The notes beneath the pieces are model-generated. The model was not told where the DNA came from. It did no database searches and worked only from the letters and a program-made list of their open reading frames with translations. A DNA stretch of 64,000 nucleotides from Segatella oris (GTDB lineage Bacteria; Bacteroidota; Bacteroidia; Bacteroidales; Bacteroidaceae), in assembly GCF_900637655.1 (NCBI RefSeq), contig NZ_LR134384.1, positions 620,001 to 684,000 of the forward strand, in the 5' to 3' direction. Of the stretch, positions 35,566 through 44,392 are shown piece after piece. The translations under genes and the position numbers were made by a program. Positions within the stretch are counted from its first letter, which is position 1. Each line of letters begins with the position of its first letter.

Positions 35566-36621
35566 TTATTTCTTTTTCTTGATGCGTCCAAAGGTTTTAA
35601 TGCTCGTGTACTGACGCCACAGATTGAGTTTTCTCTTCTTGGGCACACCTTTTCTGCGGATATAATCGCGTGCACCTTCAAGCATTCTATGCGCCACTTT
35701 GCCGTCAGTATAAGGGTCATAATTGCTGATTACCCATTTGCGCAGACGGATATAGTCTTCATTTTTCACGACTTCATCTATCGCATCACACAGCATATTT
35801 GGGTCTGTGATATTCTTCCAATAGATGTCCTTCGATATGGCATTGAGCGTCACTACCGGTTTATCAAGCAACAGGAACTCATAAATCGTCGATGAAGTAT
35901 CGCTGATCATCACGTCAGCCATCAGCATATACTTCGTCACACTGTAGTCATCTACGAACACCATGTTATCATATTGCGTAGCCAGAGCCTTATATTCATC
36001 GACCCATTCCTGACGAGTTAGCGGATGAAACTTCATCAACAGCAACACATCTTTCTGCTTACAGAGCTTCACCAAGTTATCCTTGATGATAGGAAGTGAC
36101 GTCAGTTTCGGCGAGAATGTAGGCGCATAGAGCACAATCTGCTGCTTGCCATATTGTTTAAGCAATTGAAGTCGCTCTTCATCAAAGTCATGTCGGTGTT
36201 CAGCTATCCAGTCTTGGCGTGGCCATCCCGTTTCCAACACTTCGAAATCTCCATATTTCAACGACAGTTCCTTAAACTTATTGGTGAAATAAGGACCTTG
36301 AGTGAAGTAGGTATCAAAGTATCTTCGGATAATCCAATGGTCTTTCTTCTCGGCTGCATAGCCATGGAATATCTGTATTTTCACGCCGGGAAGATAATAA
36401 GGTACTATGTTTCCCGGCACGAAAATAGCTTCAGGCATGAAATCATAAGTCTCTTGCATGCTCGTTGTCCAACGCACATCGTGCTTCAATGGAAAGTCAC
36501 TGATTTTCTTTTCATGTACATACCACAACACCTCATTCCCTCCTTCACGGTCTGCTTCAACCTGAATGGGATGTAATATATCTATGGCATACTTATTCTC
36601 ACAAAACAGAACTATTCTCAT
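35566..36621 (-). CDS. CDP-glycerol:glycerophosphotransferase family protein (TagF/TagB-like)
   Basis: 351 aa, equal to a single catalytic domain of the family. The C-terminal GT-B half shows the conserved blocks IVLYAPTF, LLMKFHPL, VFVDDYSVTKYMLMADVMISDTSST and EFLLLDKPVVTL, where the DTSS/T loop and the early His bind the CDP-polyol. In Gram-positive bacteria such enzymes build teichoic acid; in Gram-negatives they decorate capsules or LPS with phosphoglycerol-like groups. It diverges from the aminotransferase gene. The CDP-linked donor is unknown. Confidence 0.88.
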   Translation of the reverse strand: MRIVLFCENKYAIDILHPIQVEADREGGNEVLWYVHEKKISDFPLKHDVRWTTSMQETYDFMPEAIFVPGNIVPYYLPGVKIQIFHGYAAEKKDHWIIRRYFDTYFTQGPYFTNKFKELSLKYGDFEVLETGWPRQDWIAEHRHDFDEERLQLLKQYGKQQIVLYAPTFSPKLTSLPIIKDNLVKLCKQKDVLLLMKFHPLTRQEWVDEYKALATQYDNMVFVDDYSVTKYMLMADVMISDTSSTIYEFLLLDKPVVTLNAISKDIYWKNITDPNMLCDAIDEVVKNEDYIRLRKWVISNYDPYTDGKVAHRMLEGARDYIRRKGVPKKRKLNLWRQYTSIKTFGRIKKKK

Positions 36622-36694
36622 AATGAATGTAATAATTTTGAGTAAAGGTAAGTATAAATAACGGAATAGTGCTTACATTACTGAATATTTTTAT

Positions 36695-36702
36695 TATTTT
36701 TG
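36695..36702 (+). promoter_or_regulatory. Probable -7 box ahead of the aminotransferase
   Basis: TATTTTTG, 31 nt upstream of ATG 36734. The -33 element is weak (CTTA at 19 nt). Confidence 0.45.
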
Positions 36703-36733
36703 TATCCAATATAAAGTATAAAAGGATAAGTTT

Positions 36734-37828
36734 ATGATGCAAGATGATCATGAAATGCTTAACTTCACCGTTGGTCCGGTGATGTCAAGTGATGCAGTAA
36801 GAGCCATAGGAAGTGAACAAGTGCCTTATTTCAGAACGCCGGAGTTCTCACAATTGATGCTTGAAAACGAGGCTCTTATCAAGAAATTTGCCAAGGCTGA
36901 CGAGGCATCAAGAGTAGTATTCATCACCGGTTCGGGTACAGCTTCTATGGAAGCAACTATCATGAATACCTTTACCCCTAACGACAAACTTCTTGTTATC
37001 AATGGAGGTAGCTTCGGACAACGCTTTGTTCAGCTCTGTGGAGTACATCATATACCCTGTACAGAGCTTATTCCTGAGTTTGGATATGATATCACTGATG
37101 AGATGCTTGCACCTTATGAACAGCAAGGTTACACAGGTTTCTTGGTCAATATCAACGAGACTTCCACGGGTGTTCATTACGATGCAGAACGTATCAGCGC
37201 CTTTTGTAAACGCAATCATCTGTTCCTTGTCGTTGATGCGATAAGCTCTTTCTTGGCTGACGAGTTCGACATGAAAGCCTTAGGTGCCGATGTTATGATT
37301 ACAGGTTCACAGAAAGCATTGGCCTGTCCACCGGGTATTTCAATTATTACACTGTCACCTCATGGTGTAGAACGCGTTTACAACCACGATGCCGGCTGTA
37401 TGTATTTCGACTTGAAAGACGCCTTGAAAAATGGCGAACGCGGTCAAACTCCCTTCACTCCTGCCGTTGGAATTCTTCGACAAATCAACATGCGACTGCG
37501 CGAAATCGATGAAGCTGGAGGCGTAGAAGCTGAAAACAATAAGATTAGAACCATTGCAGACGACTTCCGTCAGCGCGTGAAAGAACTGCCATTCGACTTT
37601 GTTTCTCATTCACCAGGCAATGCAGTGACTCCGCTTCACCCTCGAAACGTGTCGGCTTATGACATCTTTACGACGCTGAAAGACGAATATCACATCTGGA
37701 TTTGCCCTAACGGAGGTGATATGCGCGACCGAGTTTTCCGTGTAGGTCATATCGGTTCACTCACCACTGACGACAACACGCGACTCATTGAGGCAATGAA
37801 AGACATGCAAAAACGAGGACTTCTATAA
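36734..37828 (+). CDS. Class V PLP-dependent aminotransferase (alanine-glyoxylate/PhnW-like)
   Basis: 364 aa. The family start [10 protein letters not shown] and the [16 protein letters not shown] block bind PLP phosphate. Asp in LVVDAISSF and the Schiff-base Lys in [14 protein letters not shown] are clear. Relatives include alanine-glyoxylate, serine-pyruvate and 2-aminoethylphosphonate transaminases. No PEP mutase or phosphonopyruvate decarboxylase is nearby, so AEP metabolism is unlikely from context. With a cytidylyltransferase fusion 9 nt downstream, it may make an amino-alcohol head group; this is inference. Confidence 0.85.
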   Translation: MMQDDHEMLNFTVGPVMSSDAVRAIGSEQVPYFRTPEFSQLMLENEALIKKFAKADEASRVVFITGSGTASMEATIMNTFTPNDKLLVINGGSFGQRFVQLCGVHHIPCTELIPEFGYDITDEMLAPYEQQGYTGFLVNINETSTGVHYDAERISAFCKRNHLFLVVDAISSFLADEFDMKALGADVMITGSQKALACPPGISIITLSPHGVERVYNHDAGCMYFDLKDALKNGERGQTPFTPAVGILRQINMRLREIDEAGGVEAENNKIRTIADDFRQRVKELPFDFVSHSPGNAVTPLHPRNVSAYDIFTTLKDEYHIWICPNGGDMRDRVFRVGHIGSLTTDDNTRLIEAMKDMQKRGLL

Positions 37829-37837
37829 ACAGAAAAC

Positions 37838-39154
37838 ATGAAGAAAGTCATCACCTACGGTACTTATGACCTGATACACAAGGGACATATCCGACTGTTG
37901 GAACGTGCAAAAGCCTTAGGAGATTATCTTGTTGTGGGCGTTACAGCCGACAACTTCGACCGTGCCCGCGGTAAAATCAACGTGCAACAGTCGCTCATTG
38001 AACGCATTGAAAATGTAAAACAAACGGGCCTTGCCGATGAAATCATTGTTGAAGAATACGAAGGACAGAAGATTGATGACATCAAACGGTTAGATATAGA
38101 CATCTTTACGGTGGGCTCAGACTGGAAAGGTCACTTCGATTATCTCAACGAATACTGCAAAGTTGTCTATTTAGACCGAACACAAGGAATATCAAGTTCT
38201 GAACTGAGAGCAGAAAAATGCGATGTTCATTTGGGACTCATTGGAGAGTCAGCGATACTGAATAAAATCGTGAGAGAAGCCAACTATGTAAACGGATTGA
38301 CCATTAGCGGCATCTTTTCGCGGACAGATTTCAAGCTTAGTAGCGACCTTAAAGACATTCCTTCCTATGACAATATCGACGCCTTGCTCGACAACTGCAA
38401 TGCCGTATATATCATATCAAGTCCGGTTTCGCATTATGAAGACATCAAAAAAGCTTTGAATCATGGGCGGAATGTGCTTTGCGAATCGCCTATAACCATT
38501 GACACGACACAGTATAAAGAACTCCATGAATTGGCCGAAAAACAGGGATGTATCCTTTCAGATGCACTGAAAACAGCCTATTCTATGGCTTATTATCGCC
38601 TCATTCTGCTGGCCAAGACAGGCGTTATCGGCGACATTGTATCGGTGGATGCCACATGTACCAGTCTTTCCAACGTGCAGAAAGAATGGAACAGCATCTG
38701 TGCATGGGGACCGACTGCCTTACTTCCCATCTTCCAACTGCTTGGAACAGACTACTGTCAGCGCCAGATGATCAGCCGACTTGATGATGACAAAAACTTC
38801 TTCGATGCCTTTACGAAGATTTCATTCATCTATTCTCACGCCGTAGCTTCTATCAAAGTGGGACAGGGAGTGAAGTCGGAAGGTGAACTCATTATCTCGG
38901 GAACAGAGGGTTATATCTATGTGCCTTCACCGTGGTGGAAAACAGATTACTTTGAAATAAGAAAAGAAAATCCTGCCAACAACAAGCGCTATTTCTATCA
39001 ACTCGACGGAGAAGGCATACGCTATGAACTCGTTTCTTTTGTCAAAGCCATTCAAACCCAACGGCCTTACAATTATATCGATACTGCCGTTTCAGAGGCT
39101 ATTGTGAAAACAATAGAGGACTTTTATGCACAAAAAGACTTGATTATTATTTAA
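37838..39154 (+). CDS. Fusion protein: TagD-like cytidylyltransferase + Gfo/Idh/MocA oxidoreductase
   Basis: 438 aa with two domains. Residues 1-~128 are a glycerol-3-phosphate cytidylyltransferase-like domain: TYGTYDLIHKGHIRLLERA (HxGH), TVGSDWKG and the ISSSELRAEK block corresponding to RTxGISTT. From ~130 a Rossmann-fold Gfo/Idh/MocA domain follows (HLGLIGESAIL, AVYIISSPVSHYEDIKKALN, RNVLCESPI), with the usual ESP in place of EKP. The two parts would activate a polyol phosphate as its CDP derivative and reduce or oxidise a precursor. The aminotransferase gene is 9 nt upstream. Confidence 0.88.
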   Translation: MKKVITYGTYDLIHKGHIRLLERAKALGDYLVVGVTADNFDRARGKINVQQSLIERIENVKQTGLADEIIVEEYEGQKIDDIKRLDIDIFTVGSDWKGHFDYLNEYCKVVYLDRTQGISSSELRAEKCDVHLGLIGESAILNKIVREANYVNGLTISGIFSRTDFKLSSDLKDIPSYDNIDALLDNCNAVYIISSPVSHYEDIKKALNHGRNVLCESPITIDTTQYKELHELAEKQGCILSDALKTAYSMAYYRLILLAKTGVIGDIVSVDATCTSLSNVQKEWNSICAWGPTALLPIFQLLGTDYCQRQMISRLDDDKNFFDAFTKISFIYSHAVASIKVGQGVKSEGELIISGTEGYIYVPSPWWKTDYFEIRKENPANNKRYFYQLDGEGIRYELVSFVKAIQTQRPYNYIDTAVSEAIVKTIEDFYAQKDLIII

Positions 39155-39174
39155 TAACAATTGATATTCAATAG

Positions 39175-39215
39175 AAACTCCTGATTATTCACACAGAGAA
39201 TAGTCAGGAGTTTTG
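39175..39215 (+). terminator. Terminator after the fusion gene
   Basis: AACTCCTGATTATTC pairs with GAATAGTCAGGAGTT (one mismatch) around a short ACACAGA loop, then TTTTG. It ends where the left copy of the CoA-transferase-derived repeat begins. Confidence 0.85.
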
Positions 39216-39258
39216 ATTTCAAAACACTGCCAATCGCATGTCACCTTTCGTCAGATAA
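39216..39258. repeat. Left copy of the duplicated CoA-transferase 3' end
   Basis: ATTTCAAAACACTGCCAATC and the bases after it match 40053-40095 with one mismatch over the first 34 bp and a few in the last 9. In the right copy this DNA encodes the last 13 codons plus stop of the CoA-transferase. The two copies are 837 bp apart in direct orientation and bracket a two-gene cassette. Confidence 0.85.
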
Positions 39259-39299
39259 TTTCATCGTAAGAAGCTAAAGCAGAAGAAAAAAGAAAAGAA

Positions 39300-39794
39300 T
39301 CAGACGGGTTTATGACTGAGAGTATCAACTACATAATCAAAAGTTTCCACAATATCATTTAGTCTTGGATTTGTGTTTTTTACAATAATAGCTGCAAAAT
39401 TCCTTATATCTTCAGCCTCAATCTCTACATCTTCAAAGTAATAGAGACTATTCTTTGCATATGTTTTGAACCATTTCACGAAAAGCTTATTACGGAGAGC
39501 CTGCTTTCCATCACCTGTTTCACATATATATAAGAATATTCTTGAATTTAAACTAAAGAAATTTTCTATTATGGAAAAAATGGTTTCACGAAGCTTTCTA
39601 TCATTAGGAGATGGGGTGTTATTTTCATTAACTATGATAAATTGATAGGCATCATTCTCCCAAATCGTATCATCCTGCATGAAAGATACCTTATAAACAG
39701 CTCCATGAGAGGTGCGAAAATAGTAATAATCACCCACATTCCACACCGAATATGGGGAACTAAGATTTACAACTGAAAGATCAAGCAAATCCAT
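39300..39794 (-). CDS. Hypothetical protein, DUF6169-like
   Basis: 164 aa. The sequence resembles small DUF6169-type proteins of Bacteroidetes: an N-terminal YYYFRTSHGAVYKVSFM segment, then FIIVNENN, FLYICETGDGKQALRNKLF and WFKTYA. I assign the DUF from memory of this pattern, so it is tentative, and no function is known. It overlaps the upstream 47-residue gene by one base (TAATG), so the two are translationally coupled. The pair is bracketed by direct repeats and looks like an inserted cassette. Confidence 0.65.
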   Translation of the reverse strand: MDLLDLSVVNLSSPYSVWNVGDYYYFRTSHGAVYKVSFMQDDTIWENDAYQFIIVNENNTPSPNDRKLRETIFSIIENFFSLNSRIFLYICETGDGKQALRNKLFVKWFKTYAKNSLYYFEDVEIEAEDIRNFAAIIVKNTNPRLNDIVETFDYVVDTLSHKPV

Positions 39795-39937
39795 TAAGCT
39801 TCTTTTTGTGCTGCTGCACGCCTGCGCATATCAGCAAACTCCTTTTGAGCTTCTTCTTCAAAGGCTCTTTTCCGCTCGATAGCACGCTTGATTCCTGCAA
39901 TCAATTCTTCTCTTGTTTTCTCTTTACACGTGATCAT
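39794..39937 (-). CDS. Small helical protein, 47 aa
   Basis: The frame MITCKEKTREELIAGI... runs to RRRAAAQKEA and then TAA, whose last A is the first base of the next ATG (TAATG). It is a highly charged, predicted single helix. A TATATTTG -7 box lies upstream on the minus strand (39961-39968) with a TTGT at 19 nt. The coupling, promoter and codon use support a real gene. With its partner it could form a two-component module such as toxin-antitoxin, but no motif shows this. Confidence 0.6.
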   Translation of the reverse strand: MITCKEKTREELIAGIKRAIERKRAFEEEAQKEFADMRRRAAAQKEA

Positions 39938-40052
39938 ACATTCCCTGCTTTTATTCTGCAAATATATGTATTCTTATTGAAAAAGACAAGAAATAAAGGC
40001 AAAAACGAGATGATGATGCCACAGTTTATACCTTTATTCCATATATCTTTCA

Positions 40053-40095
40053 ATTTCAAAACGCTGCCAATCGCATGTCACCTTTCATAAGATAA
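40053..40095. repeat. Right copy of the duplicated CoA-transferase 3' end
   Basis: Contains the authentic stop codon (40056-40058) and last codons of the CoA-transferase. See the matching copy at 39216-39258. Confidence 0.85.
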
Positions 40096-41546
40096 GCGTC
40101 ATGGAAAGCGAAAGCTGAGCGCAAACTCTGTGGTTCATGCCCACCACCTGCTATGCGTAGGTAGTCGCGCAGCAACGGACGATAGTCGGGATGAGCGCAG
40201 TTTTCAATGATTTCCTGTGCTCTTCTCAACGGTCCTTTACCTCTCAAGTCGGCTACTCCCTGCTCGGTTACAATCACATCTACATCATGTTCGGTTGAAT
40301 CTACATGGCTGCACATCGGCACAATCGTACTGATGCAACCGCCTTTTATGGTACTCGGCATCGTGAAAATACTCAAATAGCCATTCCGTTCATAGTCACA
40401 CGACCCACCAATGCCGTTCATCAGCTGACTGCCACACACATGACTGGAGTTCTCATGACCGTAGATGTCGCACTCCATGGCTGTGTTCATGGCGATAACA
40501 CCAAGCCTTCTGATCACTTCGGGCGAGTTACTGATCTCACTCGGGCGTATAACTACGTGGCGAGAAAAGAAATCCATGTTGGCATAAATATCCAAGAGAG
40601 TCTCGTTTGTCACTGTCAAAGAGGAACAACTCGCATCAATAATCTTACCCTTTTTCATGTGATTGATGACTGCATCCTGCACAACTTCCGTGTAAACTGA
40701 AAAATCAGGAATGGCAGGATGATTGCCCAACGCCTCCAAAACGGCATTACTGATGACACCAACGCCACTCTGAACAGGCAGGAACTCCTTGGGAAGAAGA
40801 CCTCTCTTGAGGTCGGAGACCAAGAAATCAGCCACAAAATTCCCCATTTTCTGGGTCACTTCATCAACAGGTTTGAACGACCTTGCCTCTTCAGGAATGC
40901 AACATTCCACGACGCCCACAATCTTATCACCGTCAATTTCAACGAATTCCCGCCCTATTCTGTCGCATACATGATTGATCATGATAGGCAGACGATGCGG
41001 ACAACGCGCAGGTTCATAGACATCATGCAACAGACGTGACTGCGGACTGTGAAAGGTATTAAGCTCTAATATCACATGTTTGGCCATGCGGACGATTGTA
41101 GGCACCACGCCGCCTGCACTCGTCAGATAGCCTCTATACTTGCTTCCAGCCTGCATGAAACCGCTCACTTCGATGATAGCCCAATCGATTTCGCCATAGA
41201 AACCACGGCGAAGTCGCTCGGCAACATGGCCAAGATGCATGTCCTCGAAGTCTATTTCGCCTGCGTTTACATGCTCACGAAAGTCCTTGTTCGTAGAGAA
41301 CGGCGTGCGAAACTTAATGGCATTGGCAGCTGCCATGTCGCCTTCCACGCTCTGACCCGTAGAGGCTCCGGTGATGATTCCTACCTTGAAAGGATGTCCT
41401 GCCTCGTGTTCTCGGCGGGCTCTCTTGGAGAGTTCGCGGAAAACTGCCTTTGCAACGCCGTTAGGAGTGAACCCCGAAAGGGCAACAGTCTCGTCATTCT
41501 GGATCATCGCCGCAGCTTCTTCAGCTGATATTCTCGTATATATCAT
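40056..41546 (-). CDS. Acetyl-CoA hydrolase/transferase family protein (succinyl-CoA:acetate CoA-transferase type)
   Basis: 496 aa, full length for the Cat1/AarC-type class I CoA-transferases. N-terminal ALSGFTPNGVAKAVFREL and IITGASTGQSVEGDMAAANA form the CoA site. The second half has AMECDIYGHENSSHVCGSQ, MNGIGGSCDYERNGYLSIF and VIVTEQGVADLRGKGP, with the active-site Glu expected in this half. It swaps CoA between acetate, succinate or propionate. That fits succinate/propionate or acetate formation in anaerobic Prevotella-type metabolism. Confidence 0.93.
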   Translation of the reverse strand: MIYTRISAEEAAAMIQNDETVALSGFTPNGVAKAVFRELSKRARREHEAGHPFKVGIITGASTGQSVEGDMAAANAIKFRTPFSTNKDFREHVNAGEIDFEDMHLGHVAERLRRGFYGEIDWAIIEVSGFMQAGSKYRGYLTSAGGVVPTIVRMAKHVILELNTFHSPQSRLLHDVYEPARCPHRLPIMINHVCDRIGREFVEIDGDKIVGVVECCIPEEARSFKPVDEVTQKMGNFVADFLVSDLKRGLLPKEFLPVQSGVGVISNAVLEALGNHPAIPDFSVYTEVVQDAVINHMKKGKIIDASCSSLTVTNETLLDIYANMDFFSRHVVIRPSEISNSPEVIRRLGVIAMNTAMECDIYGHENSSHVCGSQLMNGIGGSCDYERNGYLSIFTMPSTIKGGCISTIVPMCSHVDSTEHDVDVIVTEQGVADLRGKGPLRRAQEIIENCAHPDYRPLLRDYLRIAGGGHEPQSLRSAFAFHDAYLMKGDMRLAAF

Positions 41547-41941
41547 AGCGCTATTAAAGTTAAATCCGTGTTTTCACTTCGTCTTCATGGAGCGCATTTC
41601 ACGCTATATCTGTATAACACAAAACCGTATATATTATTGTACAAAATACGTAAAAAAAGCCTTTTTTACTGCAACTGTCCTACAGGTTGACGATAAACCT
41701 CTGAAACATACTGTTTTTCTTCAGCATCACACGACTGAAAACACCATGTATCAACAGTTCTATTCCTACCTCATAAGCAACTACTAATTTTCTTTACAAA
41801 CACCCTTTCAGGAACAGCCTCATTTGAAAAAAGAAAAGCATTGGCTGCAAATACGCGAGTTATGGACGTTATAAGCAACGCATTGAGTATCAAAATGTTA
41901 TATGGATAAACAGTAAATCATGGGCTATATTCATTCAAAAA

Positions 41942-42058
41942 GCGTCATGATTTGAGGCATATTGCATGGTAATCAGTATCAGATGACACCGCAATCTCAA
42001 TCAAAACACAGCGTCATCTGCATCAAATGAAACGATGATATGACGCAGATGGCACTTC
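41942..42058. repeat. 22-bp repeat array 7 (beside oriC)
   Basis: Units with GCGTCATGATTTGAGGC, TCATCTGCATCAAATGAAAC and ATATGACGCAGATGGC cores in approximate 22-bp register. It lies about 215 bp left of the DnaA-box cluster. The rest of 41547-41941 holds no gene or clear promoter for the CoA-transferase. Confidence 0.7.
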
Positions 42059-42273
42059 AAAAGGATTGAAATGCAGCAACAAGGAGCGCCAAAATGAAAA
42101 ACAACGCCATGAAAACTGCATTTCATTTTCTATTTGGTGGTGTCGGGAAGTGAGTTTTTATAGGTAATAATCTTTACAATATGGTTTTATGATATCCTGC
42201 TTTTTCCACTTTCATTTCTTATTTCTATATCTTTAAATTTTAAAAGAAAATAATTAAGAATAAGAAGAATTGA

Positions 42274-42601
42274 TGTGGATATGTTGATAAGTAAAGAGAT
42301 AAAAAGTTTGTTTTTCCATTATCAATATTTAGTTCTTATTTATCAACTGCTCGTTTTATATCTATCTGTTGGATATCATGAAGATAGAGAGTTATCCACA
42401 AAACATGAAATCAGGAGATATTTAATAAGTTGATATCTTTCATGGTTTGAAAAGCGTTGAAAAATGAAGTAAAACGATAGCATAAAGCTGTGGATATCCA
42501 CAACCGAGGCAGACTGAGGCACAGACTGTGGATAACGGCAGAGTTATTCCATGGGTTATGAGCAGCTTTTCAACAGACTTATCAACACTTATTGTGGACA
42601 A
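42274..42601. other. Candidate chromosomal replication origin (oriC): DnaA-box cluster
   Basis: Within 328 bp there are two perfect DnaA boxes (TTATCCACA at 42392-42400; inverted at 42527-42535) and at least six with one mismatch: 42274-42282, 42282-42290, 42489-42497, 42494-42502 (together the palindrome TGTGGATATCCACA), 42579-42587 and 42593-42601. AT-rich DNA on the left (42180-42270 and 42300-42360) could serve as unwinding element. The region is gene-free. Both orientations of the boxes occur, as at chromosomal origins. A cumulative GC-skew minimum here would confirm it. Confidence 0.75.
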
Positions 42602-42604
42602 TTA

Positions 42605-42636
42605 TTTGTCATTTTGAAAATTAATATTTACTTTTG
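42605..42636 (+). promoter_or_regulatory. Promoter of the DUF4254 gene
   Basis: TTTG (42605-42608), 20 nt, TACTTTTG (42629-42636). It directly abuts the last DnaA box, so DnaA could influence it. Confidence 0.6.
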
Positions 42637-42662
42637 CATAACAAACCTATAAATTAAATCGT

Positions 42663-43265
42663 ATGTCTTTCACACAAGATTCCAATAGAATATTCAATCA
42701 GGCAATCCATGATTACCATGTTAAAGATAACATCGACACGCCTTTCTGTAATCCTTTTGAAGAGGGAACAATAGAAAACAGACTCTATCTGAAATGTTGG
42801 ATTGACACCGTGCAATGGCATTTCGAAGACATTATCCGTGATCCGGAGATTGATCCTGTTGAGGCTTTGGCGCTCAAACGACGTATCGACAAGAGCAATC
42901 AAGACCGCACTGACCTCGTGGAACAGATTGACTCTTACTTCCGCGAACTATATAAAGAGGTGAAAGTTGATGCTGATGCACGCATCAACACCGAGAGTCC
43001 GGCATGGGCTGTGGACCGTTTGAGCATTCTTGCACTGAAGATTTATCACATGAAAGAGCAGGCTGAGCGCACGGATGCCACGCCGGAACATGTGGCCAAG
43101 TGCAAGGCGAAGCTGTCTGTGTTGCTTGAACAACAGAAGGATTTGAGCACAGCTATCGACCAATTGCTTGAAGACATAGCGGCCGGAAGAAAGTATATGA
43201 AGGTGTATCGGCAAATGAAGATGTATAACGATGTCGATACAAATCCGGTGCTTTATAAGAAATAA
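42663..43265 (+). CDS. DUF4254 domain-containing protein
   Basis: 200 aa, all-helical in appearance. The family pattern is seen in NRLYLKCWIDTVQWHFEDI and DPVEALALKRRIDKSNQDR, where Bacteroidetes members share a HLEDIIRDP-like motif. It is probably cytoplasmic. No enzymatic role is known. The next gene, a GT9 glycosyltransferase 80 nt downstream, is a common partner of DUF4254, suggesting an LPS-related job. Confidence 0.8.
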   Translation: MSFTQDSNRIFNQAIHDYHVKDNIDTPFCNPFEEGTIENRLYLKCWIDTVQWHFEDIIRDPEIDPVEALALKRRIDKSNQDRTDLVEQIDSYFRELYKEVKVDADARINTESPAWAVDRLSILALKIYHMKEQAERTDATPEHVAKCKAKLSVLLEQQKDLSTAIDQLLEDIAAGRKYMKVYRQMKMYNDVDTNPVLYKK

Positions 43266-43345
43266 TATATTTCAAACTAAATCATAACTGCTTATAGGAT
43301 GCGGTCGCTTATTCGATGATATGCCGTAGGTGGCCGCCTGTTTCC

Positions 43346-44386
43346 ATGAAACATATTCTCATTATCCGCTTTTCTGCCATGGGCGATGTGGCTATGTTGG
43401 TTCCTGTTGTGGCTTCGTTGGCACGACAGTATCCTGATGTTCATGTCACCGTTTTGAGCAGACCGTTTGCTCATTCGTTCTTTGAAAATCTGGCACCCAA
43501 CGTGAGTTTTATGTCTGCTGACATCAAGAATGAATATCGGGGCATCAGGGGTTTGAATGCACTCTATCGCAGATTGTTGGCCAAGAACTTTACGGAAGTG
43601 GCCGACATGCACAACGTTTTACGGTCGGAATACCTGCGTTTGCGTTTCAACATGGCTTGTTTCAGGGTGGCACATATCAATAAGAACCGCAAGGGAAAAC
43701 GGCTTCTGTGCAGGAAGGAGAATAAGGTGAAAGTGCAACAGCCCACGTCTTTCGATAATTATGCAGCTGTATTAGCGAGGTTGGGCTATCCTGTGAAACT
43801 CGAGTTTCAGTCGATATTCCCCGCTGAAGGCGGTAATCTGCGCCGGATTTCAAATGTGATTGGTGAGAAAAAAAAGTTTCAGAAGTGGATAGGTATAGCC
43901 CCGTTTGCCGCCCATAAGGGGAAGATTTATCCTTTGGAAAAAATGGAAAAGGTGGTCGAAAAACTCATCAAGACCTATCCTTCATGCCGTGTTTTCTTCT
44001 TTGGAGGGGGTGGAAAAGAGCGCGAAGTGCTTGACACATGGGCCAAGCGCTATGCCAATTGCACGAATGCGTCGGCAGTTCTCGGTGGAATGGGCGACGA
44101 ATTGATACTCATGAGCCATTTGGATGTCATGGTGAGTATGGACAGTGGCAACATGCACATGGCCTCATTGGTGGGTACAAAGGTAGTAAGCATCTGGGGA
44201 GCCACGCATCCTTATGCGGGTTTCATGGGGTGGAGACAAAGCGAAGAGAATGCTGTTCAGTTGGATATGCCGTGCCGTCCATGCTCCGTCTATGGCAACA
44301 AGCCTTGCTTGCGTGGTGATTATGCCTGCATGAACAATATCAGTCCCGAGATGATTATTGAGAAAATAGCTAAGCTTTTCAATTGA
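43346..44386 (+). CDS. Glycosyltransferase family 9 (heptosyltransferase-like)
   Basis: 346 aa from MKHILIIRFSAMGDVAML at 43346. A longer frame starts at 43316 but lacks family similarity. The N-terminal block is typical of GT9. The C-terminal half has IGIAPFAAHKGKIYPLEKM, LGGMGDELILMSHLDVMVSMDSGNMHMASLVGTK (ADP-sugar site) and SIWGATHPYAGF. GT9 enzymes add heptose or related sugars to the LPS inner core. It converges with the beta-barrel gene, 6 nt away. Confidence 0.92.
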   Translation: MKHILIIRFSAMGDVAMLVPVVASLARQYPDVHVTVLSRPFAHSFFENLAPNVSFMSADIKNEYRGIRGLNALYRRLLAKNFTEVADMHNVLRSEYLRLRFNMACFRVAHINKNRKGKRLLCRKENKVKVQQPTSFDNYAAVLARLGYPVKLEFQSIFPAEGGNLRRISNVIGEKKKFQKWIGIAPFAAHKGKIYPLEKMEKVVEKLIKTYPSCRVFFFGGGGKEREVLDTWAKRYANCTNASAVLGGMGDELILMSHLDVMVSMDSGNMHMASLVGTKVVSIWGATHPYAGFMGWRQSEENAVQLDMPCRPCSVYGNKPCLRGDYACMNNISPEMIIEKIAKLFN

Positions 44387-44392
44387 AAAAGC

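Noticed and set aside
36734..37828. 2-Aminoethylphosphonate (phosphonate) pathway
   Set aside because: The aminotransferase resembles PhnW in class only; PEP mutase and phosphonopyruvate decarboxylase are absent.
42274..42601. Plasmid or ICE origin instead of oriC
   Set aside because: No rep, par, mob or integrase genes nearby, and the neighbours are housekeeping or envelope genes.
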